A DNA stretch of 64,000 nt, taken from positions 3,418,766-3,482,765 of the forward strand of contig NZ_CP021425.1 of NCBI RefSeq assembly GCF_002162375.1. The letters run 5' to 3'. A program made the position numbers and the translations under genes. The notes below the pieces were generated by a model. The model made no database searches, was not told the origin of the DNA, and saw nothing but the letters and a program-made list of their open reading frames with translations. The stretch is from Oleiphilus messinensis. GTDB taxonomy: Bacteria > Pseudomonadota > Gammaproteobacteria > Pseudomonadales > Oleiphilaceae. Shown in pieces: positions 47,167 to 55,358 of this stretch (positions are counted from its first letter, which is position 1; each line of letters begins with the position of its first letter).

Positions 47167-47979
47167 CTAAGACCGGATACCAACTCCGCGATTGAGCAAC
47201 CTAAGGCTGAATACCGTAAGGATTATAATAAATAATATAATCATGCCGTAAGCGAAAACGATGTTTATATCGCTCACACCCAGAATCCCGTACCTGAATG
47301 TGTTCACCATATATAAAATCGGATTAATCAGTGACACGCCCTGCCAAAAATCCGGCAACAGACTAATCGAATAGAATACCCCGCCCAGATAGGTCAATGG
47401 TGTCAATATAAAAGTGGGTACGATCGAAATATCATCAAATTTTGTGGCATACATTGCATTGATAAATCCCCCCAGGGAGAACAACACCGCGGTGAGAAAG
47501 ACAATACTCAGCACGACACCAACATGATGCACCTCCAGATCCGTAAAGCCAAGCGACAACAAGGTGACAATAAAACCGACACCCAGCCCTCGTGCAACCC
47601 CACCTGCAACATACCCCGCCAGGATCACGTAATTAGGGATTGGAGCAACCAGCAGTTCCTCTATACTATGTTGAAATTTCATACTGAAAAATGAAGACAC
47701 AACATTTGAGTAGGCATTCGTGATAACTGACATCATAATCAGCCCGGGCACGATGTAACTCATGTAATCAAACCCGTCCATACTGCCAATGCGCGGGCCG
47801 ATCAAATTACCAAAAATAACGAAATAAAGTGACATCGTAATGGCGGGTGGCAAAAGTGTCTGAGGCCAGATACGGGTAAAACGACGAATTTCCTTTACCA
47901 GCAATGTTTTGAAAGCGACATAAATCAGATGCCGCGAATCCCCACTCTCAGTACGCTCCAGATCGGTAAGCTTAGTCAT
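47167..47979 (-). CDS. ABC-2 type transporter permease
   Basis: 270 residues with about six helices. WPQTLLPPAITMSLYFVIFG, RIGSMDGFDYMSYIVPGLIMM and SFFSMKFQHSIEELLVAPIP match the YadH-like ABC-2 exporter family. The ATG at 47979 has GGGAGAAAAAA before it and overlaps the ATPase gene by 8 bases; a longer frame to 48027 would lie inside that gene. The substrate is unknown; many members export lipids, polysaccharides or drugs. Confidence 0.9.
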   Translation of the reverse strand: MTKLTDLERTESGDSRHLIYVAFKTLLVKEIRRFTRIWPQTLLPPAITMSLYFVIFGNLIGPRIGSMDGFDYMSYIVPGLIMMSVITNAYSNVVSSFFSMKFQHSIEELLVAPIPNYVILAGYVAGGVARGLGVGFIVTLLSLGFTDLEVHHVGVVLSIVFLTAVLFSLGGFINAMYATKFDDISIVPTFILTPLTYLGGVFYSISLLPDFWQGVSLINPILYMVNTFRYGILGVSDINIVFAYGMIILFIIILTVFSLRLLNRGVGIRS

Positions 47980-48919
47980 TTTTTTCTCCCTGGCCCGTTT
48001 TATCACCCTGTTGCACCAGATCCACAAACAACTCTTCCAGCCGATTACTTTTTGTTCGCATGCTGCTGACCGATACTCCGAGATGCTCCAGTTCGGCGAA
48101 CACTGAATTGAGCGTCTGCCCCTGGTTTACGGCAACTTCGACAGCACCGTCACTATTTACATTAAATTGGTAGGTTTTGCTTAACTGTAGTTTATCCAGA
48201 TCCGACTCAGGAATATCCAGAATGAAAACCTCCATGTGCAGTTTCTGTAACAAGGCACGTTTGGTAGTGTTTTCGAGAATTCGCCCTTGGTCAATAATCG
48301 CAATGTTGCGGCATAACGCTTCTGCCTCTTCCAGATAATGGGTTGTGAGGATGATCGTAACGCCCTCTGCATTAATCTTTTGTAAAAACTCCCACATCGA
48401 TCGCCGCAACTCGATGTCCACACCCGCTGTTGGCTCATCCAGAATCAGCAACCTGGGTTCATGAATCAGGGCTCGAGCGATCATTAGTCGGCGTTTCATA
48501 CCGCCGGATAGCATTCGCGCCTGTTCATCCCGCTTCTCCCAAAGTCCTAATGCCTTAAGATATCGCTCGGCACGGGGACGGGCCTGATGGGACGGGATTC
48601 CGTAGAACCCGGCTTGAGTCACGACAATATCAAGCACTTTCTCAAACTGATTAAAATTAAATTCCTGGGGCACTACACCCAGCTGCCGTTTTGCCGATGA
48701 CAACTCAGCATCAATATCGTAGCCAAAGATTCGAACAGAACCGGATGTTTTGTTAACAAGAGAGGAAACAATACCCAAAGTAGTTGACTTTCCAGCACCA
48801 TTTGGCCCCAGCATTGCGAAAAAATCACCCTGCTCTACAGTCAGACTAATCCCTTTCAACGCCTCTGGGCCATTATCATAAACCTTTCGCAAATCTTTAA
48901 TTTCAAGTGCTGCTGTCAT
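47972..48919 (-). CDS. ABC-2 type transporter ATP-binding protein
   Basis: 315 residues. Walker A LGPNGAGKST, signature MLSGGMKRR, Walker B LLILDEPTAGVD, then ILTTHYLEEAEALC with the switch His. Partner of the permease that overlaps its 3' end; the pair resembles E. coli YadG/YadH. The start at 48919 is chosen because GAGG lies 5 bases upstream and the protein begins at the conserved TAALEIKDLRKVY; a frame to 48985 adds residues with no similarity. Confidence 0.92.
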   Translation of the reverse strand: MTAALEIKDLRKVYDNGPEALKGISLTVEQGDFFAMLGPNGAGKSTTLGIVSSLVNKTSGSVRIFGYDIDAELSSAKRQLGVVPQEFNFNQFEKVLDIVVTQAGFYGIPSHQARPRAERYLKALGLWEKRDEQARMLSGGMKRRLMIARALIHEPRLLILDEPTAGVDIELRRSMWEFLQKINAEGVTIILTTHYLEEAEALCRNIAIIDQGRILENTTKRALLQKLHMEVFILDIPESDLDKLQLSKTYQFNVNSDGAVEVAVNQGQTLNSVFAELEHLGVSVSSMRTKSNRLEELFVDLVQQGDKTGQGEKND

Positions 48920-49250
48920 TCCATCCTCTAATTCAGTGGTTCCCCCCCTAACATGGGGTCGATTGTTTTTTTTTAAATCACTCAATCTGGATATTTACGT
49001 CCAGCTGTGTGTAATTACATTCCAGTTGGCCTATTTCTGCCTCTTGGCATACTACTTGTGAACAGTTATCCCACTTTTTGCGAAGCGCCTTGCAGAAACT
49101 CCGCTACGAGAAACTTATAATACTTAAACAATGACAATCCCGAAGACTATGCCTTATTCTAACGTTACGGCCTGCCCGGGCGGCCCGTAATAAAAAAAAG
49201 AAAATCCGGAATTGAATCCACAGTAAAATAATTTAAGGTTATTTCCCAGT

Positions 49251-50366
49251 ATGCGAGCTCTTCCTATTACCCTGCTTCTGTGTCTGCTCACCAGCGCCTG
49301 TAGTGACAGCAGCAATTCATCCTCACCCGATTTAAAAACAGGACGTCTGACCACCTCTGGCGTTTCCGGTCTGACCTACAGAACGGCAACAGAAGAAGGC
49401 CAGCTCAATGATGCAGGAGAATTCACATACCGAGATGGTGAAACGATTTCATTCTGGGTGGGTGACCTGCTTTTGGTAGAGGGCGTTCCAGCAAAAGATA
49501 TTTTGACGCCATTGGAGTTTGAGGGAAACGCTCGCGCAGATTTACAGATCGGCGGCATCGAAAATGGTTTGACTACTCATAAAATTCCGGAAGTCGAAAT
49601 TACAGAAAACAATACCACCATACGTAACCTGACCCGATTTCTGCTGGTCATGAATGAAAACCTGAACGATACCGGAGAACAAGTTGTTCTGACTGAGCGA
49701 AATATCGAGCAGTTCAATGTAGCCCTGCAAACGGTTTCCGACCCGATCGATTTTACCGTATCGGAAGATGCTTTTGCGCTGAATACCGAGACAGAAACAT
49801 CACCCATCAACCAGGTTATTGAACAAATCTGCTTTTTCTCAGAAGAGTCCCGACTTTGCGAAGAGCCCCCAACCCCCGAAGAAATTGCAAACACAGAATC
49901 AAAATTCAACGAAGATGGCTCAGAACGCGAAGACCTTGACGAGGACTTTGAATATCGCGAAGATCTGCAATCCCTGCGAGATGCCATCATCGAGAGTAGA
50001 CGGCACCTAGACGATGTGAACACCGACTCAATCGGTAACTACCTTGCAGATCAAGCCGAAAATGCGCTGAATGATATAGGCAGTCAATTTTTTCTCCTGG
50101 ATTACGCCGCGGAATTAAATGAAGGCGACAATGAAACCCGCATAGTTGAATTAAATTCCGTTGAGCTCGGTTTCGAACTGGATGGCTTCGAAGTCGTCTC
50201 GCTGAATGAAGAAATCGTTCGCATTGCGGATATCAATATGGCCGAACGCCAGTTCAGTTACTTCTCTCTGGGTACGTCTGGACAGGAAACCACAATTTTA
50301 ATCAATTTCAAACGCACAGGGGATTACCGATGGTTTCGGCAGAACTTCCGTGTAATCATTGATTGA
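49251..50366 (+). CDS. Secreted lipoprotein, function unknown
   Basis: 371 residues. Signal peptide ending LLTSAC (C17) with a Ser-rich tether, so probably anchored in the outer membrane. The segment SGVSGLTYRTATEEGQLNDA and GEFTYRDGETISFWVGDLLL resembles a short repeat found in many marine gammaproteobacterial surface proteins (GLxY-T-x-G-x-F-x-Y-x2-GexixF). The middle (about 200-260) is very acidic (EREDLDEDFEYREDLQSLRD). No enzymatic motif is seen. The product is likely a surface lipoprotein with an Asp/Glu-rich, possibly metal-binding, region. Confidence 0.65.
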   Translation: MRALPITLLLCLLTSACSDSSNSSSPDLKTGRLTTSGVSGLTYRTATEEGQLNDAGEFTYRDGETISFWVGDLLLVEGVPAKDILTPLEFEGNARADLQIGGIENGLTTHKIPEVEITENNTTIRNLTRFLLVMNENLNDTGEQVVLTERNIEQFNVALQTVSDPIDFTVSEDAFALNTETETSPINQVIEQICFFSEESRLCEEPPTPEEIANTESKFNEDGSEREDLDEDFEYREDLQSLRDAIIESRRHLDDVNTDSIGNYLADQAENALNDIGSQFFLLDYAAELNEGDNETRIVELNSVELGFELDGFEVVSLNEEIVRIADINMAERQFSYFSLGTSGQETTILINFKRTGDYRWFRQNFRVIID

Positions 50367-50438
50367 TCCTGTTAACTCCATAGTACGCTTACCATCAATA
50401 ACGCTGCCGATTGCGTGTCGGTTGTGTTATTGATGGCA

Positions 50439-51176
50439 TTAATTATAGTTTTTCCGATATACCGCTGTTCCCATGCGCTGAATTTGATACTGGATCATAA
50501 ACTCGAATGGTGCCAATAGCAGTTTTGATTCCCTCAAGCCGAATAAAGGATCCACAGCAAGCAAAGCCGCTCCTACTGCCTCTATGGTGCTAAGTTGACC
50601 TTTCTCCGGGGCTTTCCGGATCCGGTATCGGCCTTCTGCTTCCGGAAGGTACACACATTCAAGCGCCGACAGGAACGGGTTAATCAACATAAGCTCTCTA
50701 ACGTTACGCCAAGTGCCATCTAATACGATTAATGCTCTGGACTGCGACGCTTTGGTTGTTGGTTGCAGACGGGGGTCACCCGGCATTGTCCCCCAGTCCG
50801 AGATTGGTTTGGCATGTTTCGTAGGAAACAACAACGCGACTTGAACCGCAGCGTTATGGATCAGCCCTTGCAGTTCTTGTTGATGATTAAAATCAAGGCC
50901 ACGATAAACACTACACCGAGTCAGAGATAATTCGAGGATTGGAACTGTTGAAAGGGCTTTTTTAGTCTCGTCCGGGTGTTGGAGGATGACCACGGGTATT
51001 TGATTATCGATTTTAGAAATATGGGCACAGTAGCAACTCGCCAAGGGTCGACTGCAAACCGGGCATATTTTCCTGCCAGCATCTGAATCTGCTTTGCCTT
51101 TAGATGCGGTGTCTCGTTTTCGTGAATGTTTCGCCTGGATTCCGCGGGGGGTCGCCGGAATATTTTCAGAGGACAC
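50439..51176 (-). CDS. tapT: DTW-domain tRNA-uridine aminocarboxypropyltransferase
   Basis: 245 residues. DTW-domain proteins transfer the acp group from SAM to uridine of tRNA (acp3U47 in E. coli). The N-terminal Cys cluster CPVCSRPLASCYC and the motif LDGTWRNVRELM are characteristic. The first 38 residues are Lys/Arg-rich and extra to the family. The start is a GTG. It is 42 bp after the HD-GYP-like gene on the same strand. Confidence 0.85.
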   Translation of the reverse strand: MSSENIPATPRGIQAKHSRKRDTASKGKADSDAGRKICPVCSRPLASCYCAHISKIDNQIPVVILQHPDETKKALSTVPILELSLTRCSVYRGLDFNHQQELQGLIHNAAVQVALLFPTKHAKPISDWGTMPGDPRLQPTTKASQSRALIVLDGTWRNVRELMLINPFLSALECVYLPEAEGRYRIRKAPEKGQLSTIEAVGAALLAVDPLFGLRESKLLLAPFEFMIQYQIQRMGTAVYRKNYN

Positions 51177-51218
51177 TTTTCACCATTCCGTTAACCCGTA
51201 AGCTGAACTTACGACCCG

Positions 51219-52562
51219 CTAACCAATCAGGCTTCGTAAATTCCATCGGCTTGAGCCTCCAGTAACTGAATAATTGGCAGGATCCACATCATACGCTCCG
51301 TAAGGCAAGCTCCCTTGAATATGGACGGTCTCGCTTTTACGCTCTTGTTCATTGTAATCCAGCAGGTCAACAACACGGGTCGATTTGAGCGGCTGCTTTT
51401 CCCGATCCAAAACGACCATTACTTTTGGCCACAACCGACGCTTGGGATTATGAGAGAGCACAATACCAACCTCATCGGTCGTGAGTTCCACCACCGTACC
51501 GGTCGGATACACGCCAACGGCCTGAATAAACTTCTCGACGAGTACTTCCTGGAACTCAATATTGCGAGCCTCATACAACTGCGCAACAGCTTGAGCCGGC
51601 GTCATCGGATCAACACCGGCACGGGGCTCAATCAATTCCTGATAGGCATCAACCAGACCTGCAATCTTGGCCAGCAAAGGAATCTGGTCACCAGTGAGTG
51701 CGTTCGGATAACCGGTTCCATTATGCCGTTCACGATGGCAGCGCACTACATTCAATTCCTGAGGCGAGACACCCGGCGTTTGCTCCAGAATTTCTACGCC
51801 GTAGTTAACATATTCTTTGTATTCTTCAAACTCTGTTTGATCAAGTTGACCCGCCTTGTTGATAATATGATCCGGCAACCTGGATTTACCAACCTGTGAG
51901 AGCAGCACCCCTGAAGCCAGCGTTGTCAACAAACTTTTCTCGAGACCAAGATGGCGACCAAATACCAACGACCAGATTGAAGCATTAATACCATGGTTAA
52001 AACTGTGGGTGTCACGCAAATGCACTCTGGAAAGCCAAACCATGGCATCCGGGTTGCGAATCACACTATCCGCCATTTCAGCAGCAACCTGTTCGGTTTC
52101 AGCAATGGAAAACGTTTTACCTTCACGAATTTTATGCGCAATACCTGACAAAACTTCGGCTACTTTTGTATGCAGAACCTTCGCGACTTTTACTTCTTTC
52201 TTAAGCGAACTCGAGACGTCATACTGGATCGGATTTTTGATACGCAGAGATTGAGCATTGTCTGCATTCTTCCTTTCCTGAACAAATACCTGGCTGGGAG
52301 CCCCCTGAACCAAAGATTTGTTTTTTTGATTACTACCCGACTCATCCAGCTCCAGGAGTTCATAGTTAAATGAACTCCTGTCAAGAGAAACATCTACGGT
52401 CACTGACTTACAATAACTGGCGATTGCTTTTATATCATCATCGCTGCGAACATAAAAACCCTGAAGTGGAAATGGGGTTTGACACCATGGTCGATCCAGA
52501 TCAGAGACGTACATCCCGCACTGCAACTGACTTACCGATATTTGCTTATGAGTAACCGCCAT
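51219..52562 (-). CDS. HD-GYP-like signalling protein with a degenerate HD pair
   Basis: 447 residues. N-terminal DUF3391-type domain (residues 8-75, QLQCGMYVSDLDRPW) and an HD-GYP domain at about 170-350. HD-GYP enzymes hydrolyse cyclic di-GMP. The GYP motif is intact (CHRERHNGTGYP), but the metal-binding HD of the usual LLHDIGK is SQ in GVLLSQVGK, near residue 222, and VADAYDAL is replaced by LVDAYQEL. Catalysis is therefore doubtful and it may act as a sensor. ATG 52562 has GAGG 9 bases upstream; a TTG start at 52568 is weaker. Confidence 0.85.
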   Translation of the reverse strand: MAVTHKQISVSQLQCGMYVSDLDRPWCQTPFPLQGFYVRSDDDIKAIASYCKSVTVDVSLDRSSFNYELLELDESGSNQKNKSLVQGAPSQVFVQERKNADNAQSLRIKNPIQYDVSSSLKKEVKVAKVLHTKVAEVLSGIAHKIREGKTFSIAETEQVAAEMADSVIRNPDAMVWLSRVHLRDTHSFNHGINASIWSLVFGRHLGLEKSLLTTLASGVLLSQVGKSRLPDHIINKAGQLDQTEFEEYKEYVNYGVEILEQTPGVSPQELNVVRCHRERHNGTGYPNALTGDQIPLLAKIAGLVDAYQELIEPRAGVDPMTPAQAVAQLYEARNIEFQEVLVEKFIQAVGVYPTGTVVELTTDEVGIVLSHNPKRRLWPKVMVVLDREKQPLKSTRVVDLLDYNEQERKSETVHIQGSLPYGAYDVDPANYSVTGGSSRWNLRSLIG

Positions 52563-52703
52563 TTTCAAGTACCTCGATCCAACTCGCCAAACCGCTTTTC
52601 TACACTTTCATTTTTAATGAAAAGACAGAAGAGAATCAATTACAAAGTTATGGGAACTTGTTACCCAAATACAGAGTTATCTTACATTCTGTACAAATGA
52701 CAA

Positions 52704-52730
52704 CACCATCACATTTTATTTGTGATGGTG
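52704..52730 (-). terminator. Hairpin after the lipoprotein gene
   Basis: CACCATCACA and TGTGATGGTG form a perfect 10-bp stem with a 7-base loop, 33 bp after the stop of the minus-strand lipoprotein gene. The following minus-strand bases, TTGTCATTTG, are only mildly T-rich. Confidence 0.5.
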
Positions 52731-52763
52731 TCAGGGGTGTTTTATAAATAAAAAACGTAAAGG

Positions 52764-53339
52764 CTATTTTTCACAAATGTTATCGGAAAGCTGAGGCGGT
52801 TTACGGTTCATATCAAATAACGGTGCTTCGATCGTTTTTATCGTATAGGGCACAATAGAATGCTTGAGATAATCTATGTTTTTTTTCTCATCACCGTCCT
52901 GATAGGTCGTGGATTCAGGCCAACAGGATACCGTTATCATGATCTCCCGCCCCAGCTCACTGATATGAGTCGCCCCGTTTGCATCCGTGACAGTACCGCA
53001 CACTTGAGTAGGGCTGGATACTTCACGACCGTCTCGGGAAATATCTTTACCGACCCTGCCGCAAGCGGCAATCGCGTTGGCCTCTGTACTACATTCACTG
53101 TGGCCAGGATCCCTGAAAGTCAACTCATATTCACTGCACTGGGTGGTAATTTTAACTGGCGTTGTTTCATTATCAAACCAGATCCAGCCGGGATACTTGG
53201 CGGATTGCCATTCAACAACAAACTTTCGCTCCTCACCTGCGGAATTGCGGGCATCAAAACTCGCATAATGGGCATGATAACTCGCACACCCGGACAGCAT
53301 TGCGCATGCTAAAGCCCCTCCATATTTCCAATATTTCAT
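52764..53339 (-). CDS. Lipoprotein, function unknown
   Basis: 191 residues. Signal peptide MKYWKYGGALACAMLSGC gives lipidation at C18. The mature part has seven or so cysteines (around ITTQCSEYEL, HSECSTEANAIAACG, TQVCG, VSCWP, NICEK), so disulfides are likely. I do not recognise the family. The ATG at 53339 is preferred over an upstream GTG at 53351 because it gives a normal lipoprotein signal. Confidence 0.65.
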   Translation of the reverse strand: MKYWKYGGALACAMLSGCASYHAHYASFDARNSAGEERKFVVEWQSAKYPGWIWFDNETTPVKITTQCSEYELTFRDPGHSECSTEANAIAACGRVGKDISRDGREVSSPTQVCGTVTDANGATHISELGREIMITVSCWPESTTYQDGDEKKNIDYLKHSIVPYTIKTIEAPLFDMNRKPPQLSDNICEK

Positions 53340-53486
53340 TCTTACCATCACCCATTTTTATAATATTTCAAAATGTGCACTATGATACAACATTGGAACC
53401 ACAAGCTCACCTGTTAAGCGGCCTGCAGGAATAGAGGGCGGGAAGATAAAGGTAGAGACCTAATTGGATAGAAAGGCAAAAAAGGT

Positions 53487-53783
53487 TTATTCGTAGTTGT
53501 TCAAAAAGTGCAATCCATAACCATCAACACCTTTTCGTACAACAACCATATCGAGAATTGGAGCCTCAACCGGTAATCCCTGTACCTGCACCCGAACCAA
53601 GCTACCCAGTTTGGGAAACTTCTGTTCGGCAGAGATCAGCACAAACACGCCACCATCTGAGATATCACGGGTATTACACAATACCTCCCCCAAATCCTTA
53701 TGCATGATTTTTACGCGGGCATTGAATGAAGTTCGATTATGATTTCTACGATCTCCAGCAGAACCCTGTTCTTCTTCTCTCAA
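53487..53783 (-). CDS. PilZ-domain protein (cyclic di-GMP receptor type)
   Basis: 98 residues, a single PilZ domain. The two cyclic di-GMP binding motifs are present: RRNHNR (RxxxR) and DISDGG (D/NxSxxG), followed by the beta barrel. It is therefore likely to bind c-di-GMP and act on an unknown partner. The start is a TTG at 53783 with AGG upstream. It stands alone; the HD-GYP-like protein is about 1 kb away on the same strand. Confidence 0.88.
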   Translation of the reverse strand: MREEEQGSAGDRRNHNRTSFNARVKIMHKDLGEVLCNTRDISDGGVFVLISAEQKFPKLGSLVRVQVQGLPVEAPILDMVVVRKGVDGYGLHFLNNYE

Positions 53784-53970
53784 AATACAGACCTATAAAA
53801 TTGTCTTCGGGTTAGAGGCAAGTGCTACATAGGTGATTTACGTTTCCACCGATAGCTTGTGTTAGATCAATTTCACAACCTTAGAACGAGGTTAAGCTTC
53901 CAGCTCCATTCTTATAATAGCAGTACTTTTTATTCGATGTGATATGTGACTAAACTTTTCGAAACACAGT

Positions 53971-54065
53971 ATTAAAGTTCAAACACAATATTCAAGCTCA
54001 AAGACTGTATTCAAGCTCAAAGACTGTATTCAAGCTCAAAGACTGTATTCAAGCTCAAAGATAGG
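53971..54065. repeat. Five 19-bp tandem units upstream of the iron binding protein gene
   Basis: Units start at 53971 (degenerate), 53990, 54009, 54028 and 54047 (diverging in its last bases). The middle three are identical: ATTCAAGCTCAAAGACTGT. Located 160-255 bp before the start codon at 54226, in the promoter region. Confidence 0.9.
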
Positions 54066-54103
54066 AATCCGAGGTAAATTACAGCATGAAATGTTAAAGA
54101 AAC

Positions 54104-54132
54104 TTGACAATATACGCAATTATAACAAGAAT
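54104..54132 (+). promoter_or_regulatory. Putative sigma-70 promoter for the iron binding protein gene
   Basis: TTGACA at 54104-54109 and AAGAAT at 54127-54132 with 17-bp spacing; the -35 is perfect, the -10 poor. A/T-rich sequence with repeated ATAAT-like hexamers at 54129-54150 could hold a Fur site, but the match is weak. Confidence 0.4.
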
Positions 54133-54225
54133 CATAATCGTTAATAATTAGAGGATCTTTCTTTCCTCAAAATCCACTTTTGATATCGCCTCTCGATTTT
54201 TCGGGCGACTGAGGTTACGACTCAA

Positions 54226-55239
54226 ATGAAAGCTAAGTTAGTTTGGCTCCTTGGAGCACTCTCTATTGCTGCATCCAGCGTTACATCCGCATCTGAAGAA
54301 GTAAATGTTTACTCACTTCGTCAACCCTTCTTAATGAAACCGCTATTCGATACGTTTACCCGGGAAACTGGCGTAAAGGTAAATGTTGTGTTCGCCAAAA
54401 AAGGTCTGGCGGAAAGGCTGAAACGAGAAGGTCGAAATAGCCCGGCTGACCTCATTTTAACCACCGACTTGGGGAACCTTGCCCAAGTTCAGCAAGCAGA
54501 CGTGATTCAACCCGTTAAAAGTAAAACATTGAATGACAACATTCCTTCCCAGTACCGTGATCCCGATGGTAAATGGTATGCACTCACCACTCGAGTCAGA
54601 GCGATATACACCTCAAAAGACCGGATCAAAGAAGGCGCTATTAACTCCTACGAGGATCTTGCCAACCCGGAATGGAAAGGCAAAATCTGTACCCGCAGTG
54701 GCAAACATCCCTACAACATTGCCTTGATCGCATCCATGATTACTCATCATGGTGAAGCGGAAGCTGAGAAATGGCTCCGTGCAGTCAAGGGTAACCTGGC
54801 ACGCAAACCCCAAGGTAACGACAGAGCACAGGTTAAGGCAGTAAAAGAAGGCGTGTGTGATGTGGCACTGGGTAACAGTTATTACTATGGAAAAATGCTC
54901 ATGGATGAAGAACAGTCTGAATGGGCGGCATCCGTCAACATTAACTTCCCAAATCAGCAAGATCGCGGTGCGCACGTGAATATCAGCGGTGTTGCCATGA
55001 CCAAATCTGCTCCAAACCGAGACAATGCTCTAAAGTTGATGGAGTTTTTATCAAATACTTTGGCACAACGGATCTATTCAGAGCAAAACTTCGAGTATCC
55101 GGTTAACGCCAATGTACAACCTTCCGGGTTAGTCGCATCCTGGGGTGAATTCAAATCGGACAAAATTCCACTGGCCGAAATCGAAAAACATCGAGAGACT
55201 GCGGTCAAAATGGTAGACACCGTTGATTTCGATGGTTAA
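54226..55239 (+). CDS. fbpA: Iron(III)-type ABC transporter, periplasmic binding protein (FbpA/FutA family)
   Basis: 337 residues. Signal peptide KLVWLLGALSIAASSVTSA, then EVNVYSLRQPFLMKPLFDTF, ADLILTTDLGNLAQVQQA and DVALGNSYYYGKML, the family's ligand-binding segments with paired Tyr residues typical of ferric-binding FutA/FbpA proteins. Two-lobed periplasmic protein that captures ferric iron. It is followed by a strong hairpin and then the permease gene on the same strand. No ATPase gene for this system is seen nearby. Confidence 0.88.
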   Translation: MKAKLVWLLGALSIAASSVTSASEEVNVYSLRQPFLMKPLFDTFTRETGVKVNVVFAKKGLAERLKREGRNSPADLILTTDLGNLAQVQQADVIQPVKSKTLNDNIPSQYRDPDGKWYALTTRVRAIYTSKDRIKEGAINSYEDLANPEWKGKICTRSGKHPYNIALIASMITHHGEAEAEKWLRAVKGNLARKPQGNDRAQVKAVKEGVCDVALGNSYYYGKMLMDEEQSEWAASVNINFPNQQDRGAHVNISGVAMTKSAPNRDNALKLMEFLSNTLAQRIYSEQNFEYPVNANVQPSGLVASWGEFKSDKIPLAEIEKHRETAVKMVDTVDFDG

Positions 55240-55298
55240 TACCCCAACCTTACAATCCTTCAGGTGTCACTGACCCCTAAAGCATTGTGTTGAAACTG

Positions 55299-55333
55299 GC
55301 AGCCTGACGACGCACTTCGTCCGGCTGCTTTTT
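55299..55333 (+). terminator. Intrinsic terminator/attenuator between fbpA and the permease gene
   Basis: GCAGCC and GGCTGC (55299-55304, 55323-55328) with inner GACGA/TCGTC pairing, followed by five T. It lies in the 119-bp gap. It would set the binding protein above the permease in abundance, as in other binding-protein transporters. Confidence 0.75.
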
Positions 55334-55358
55334 GCGTTTAAGCATTTGAGATGTCGTC

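Noticed and set aside
49158-49195. GC-rich imperfect hairpin followed by an A-run, as a terminator
   Set aside because: The run is A on the plus strand and precedes the stem on the minus strand, so neither orientation gives stem-then-U.
53971-54065. CRISPR array
   Set aside because: The 19-bp units are directly adjacent with no variable spacers, and no cas genes are present. It is a plain tandem repeat.
54129-54150. Fur box upstream of fbpA
   Set aside because: The region is A/T-rich and expected to be iron-regulated, but it matches the 19-bp Fur consensus poorly in either direction. Not annotated as a site.
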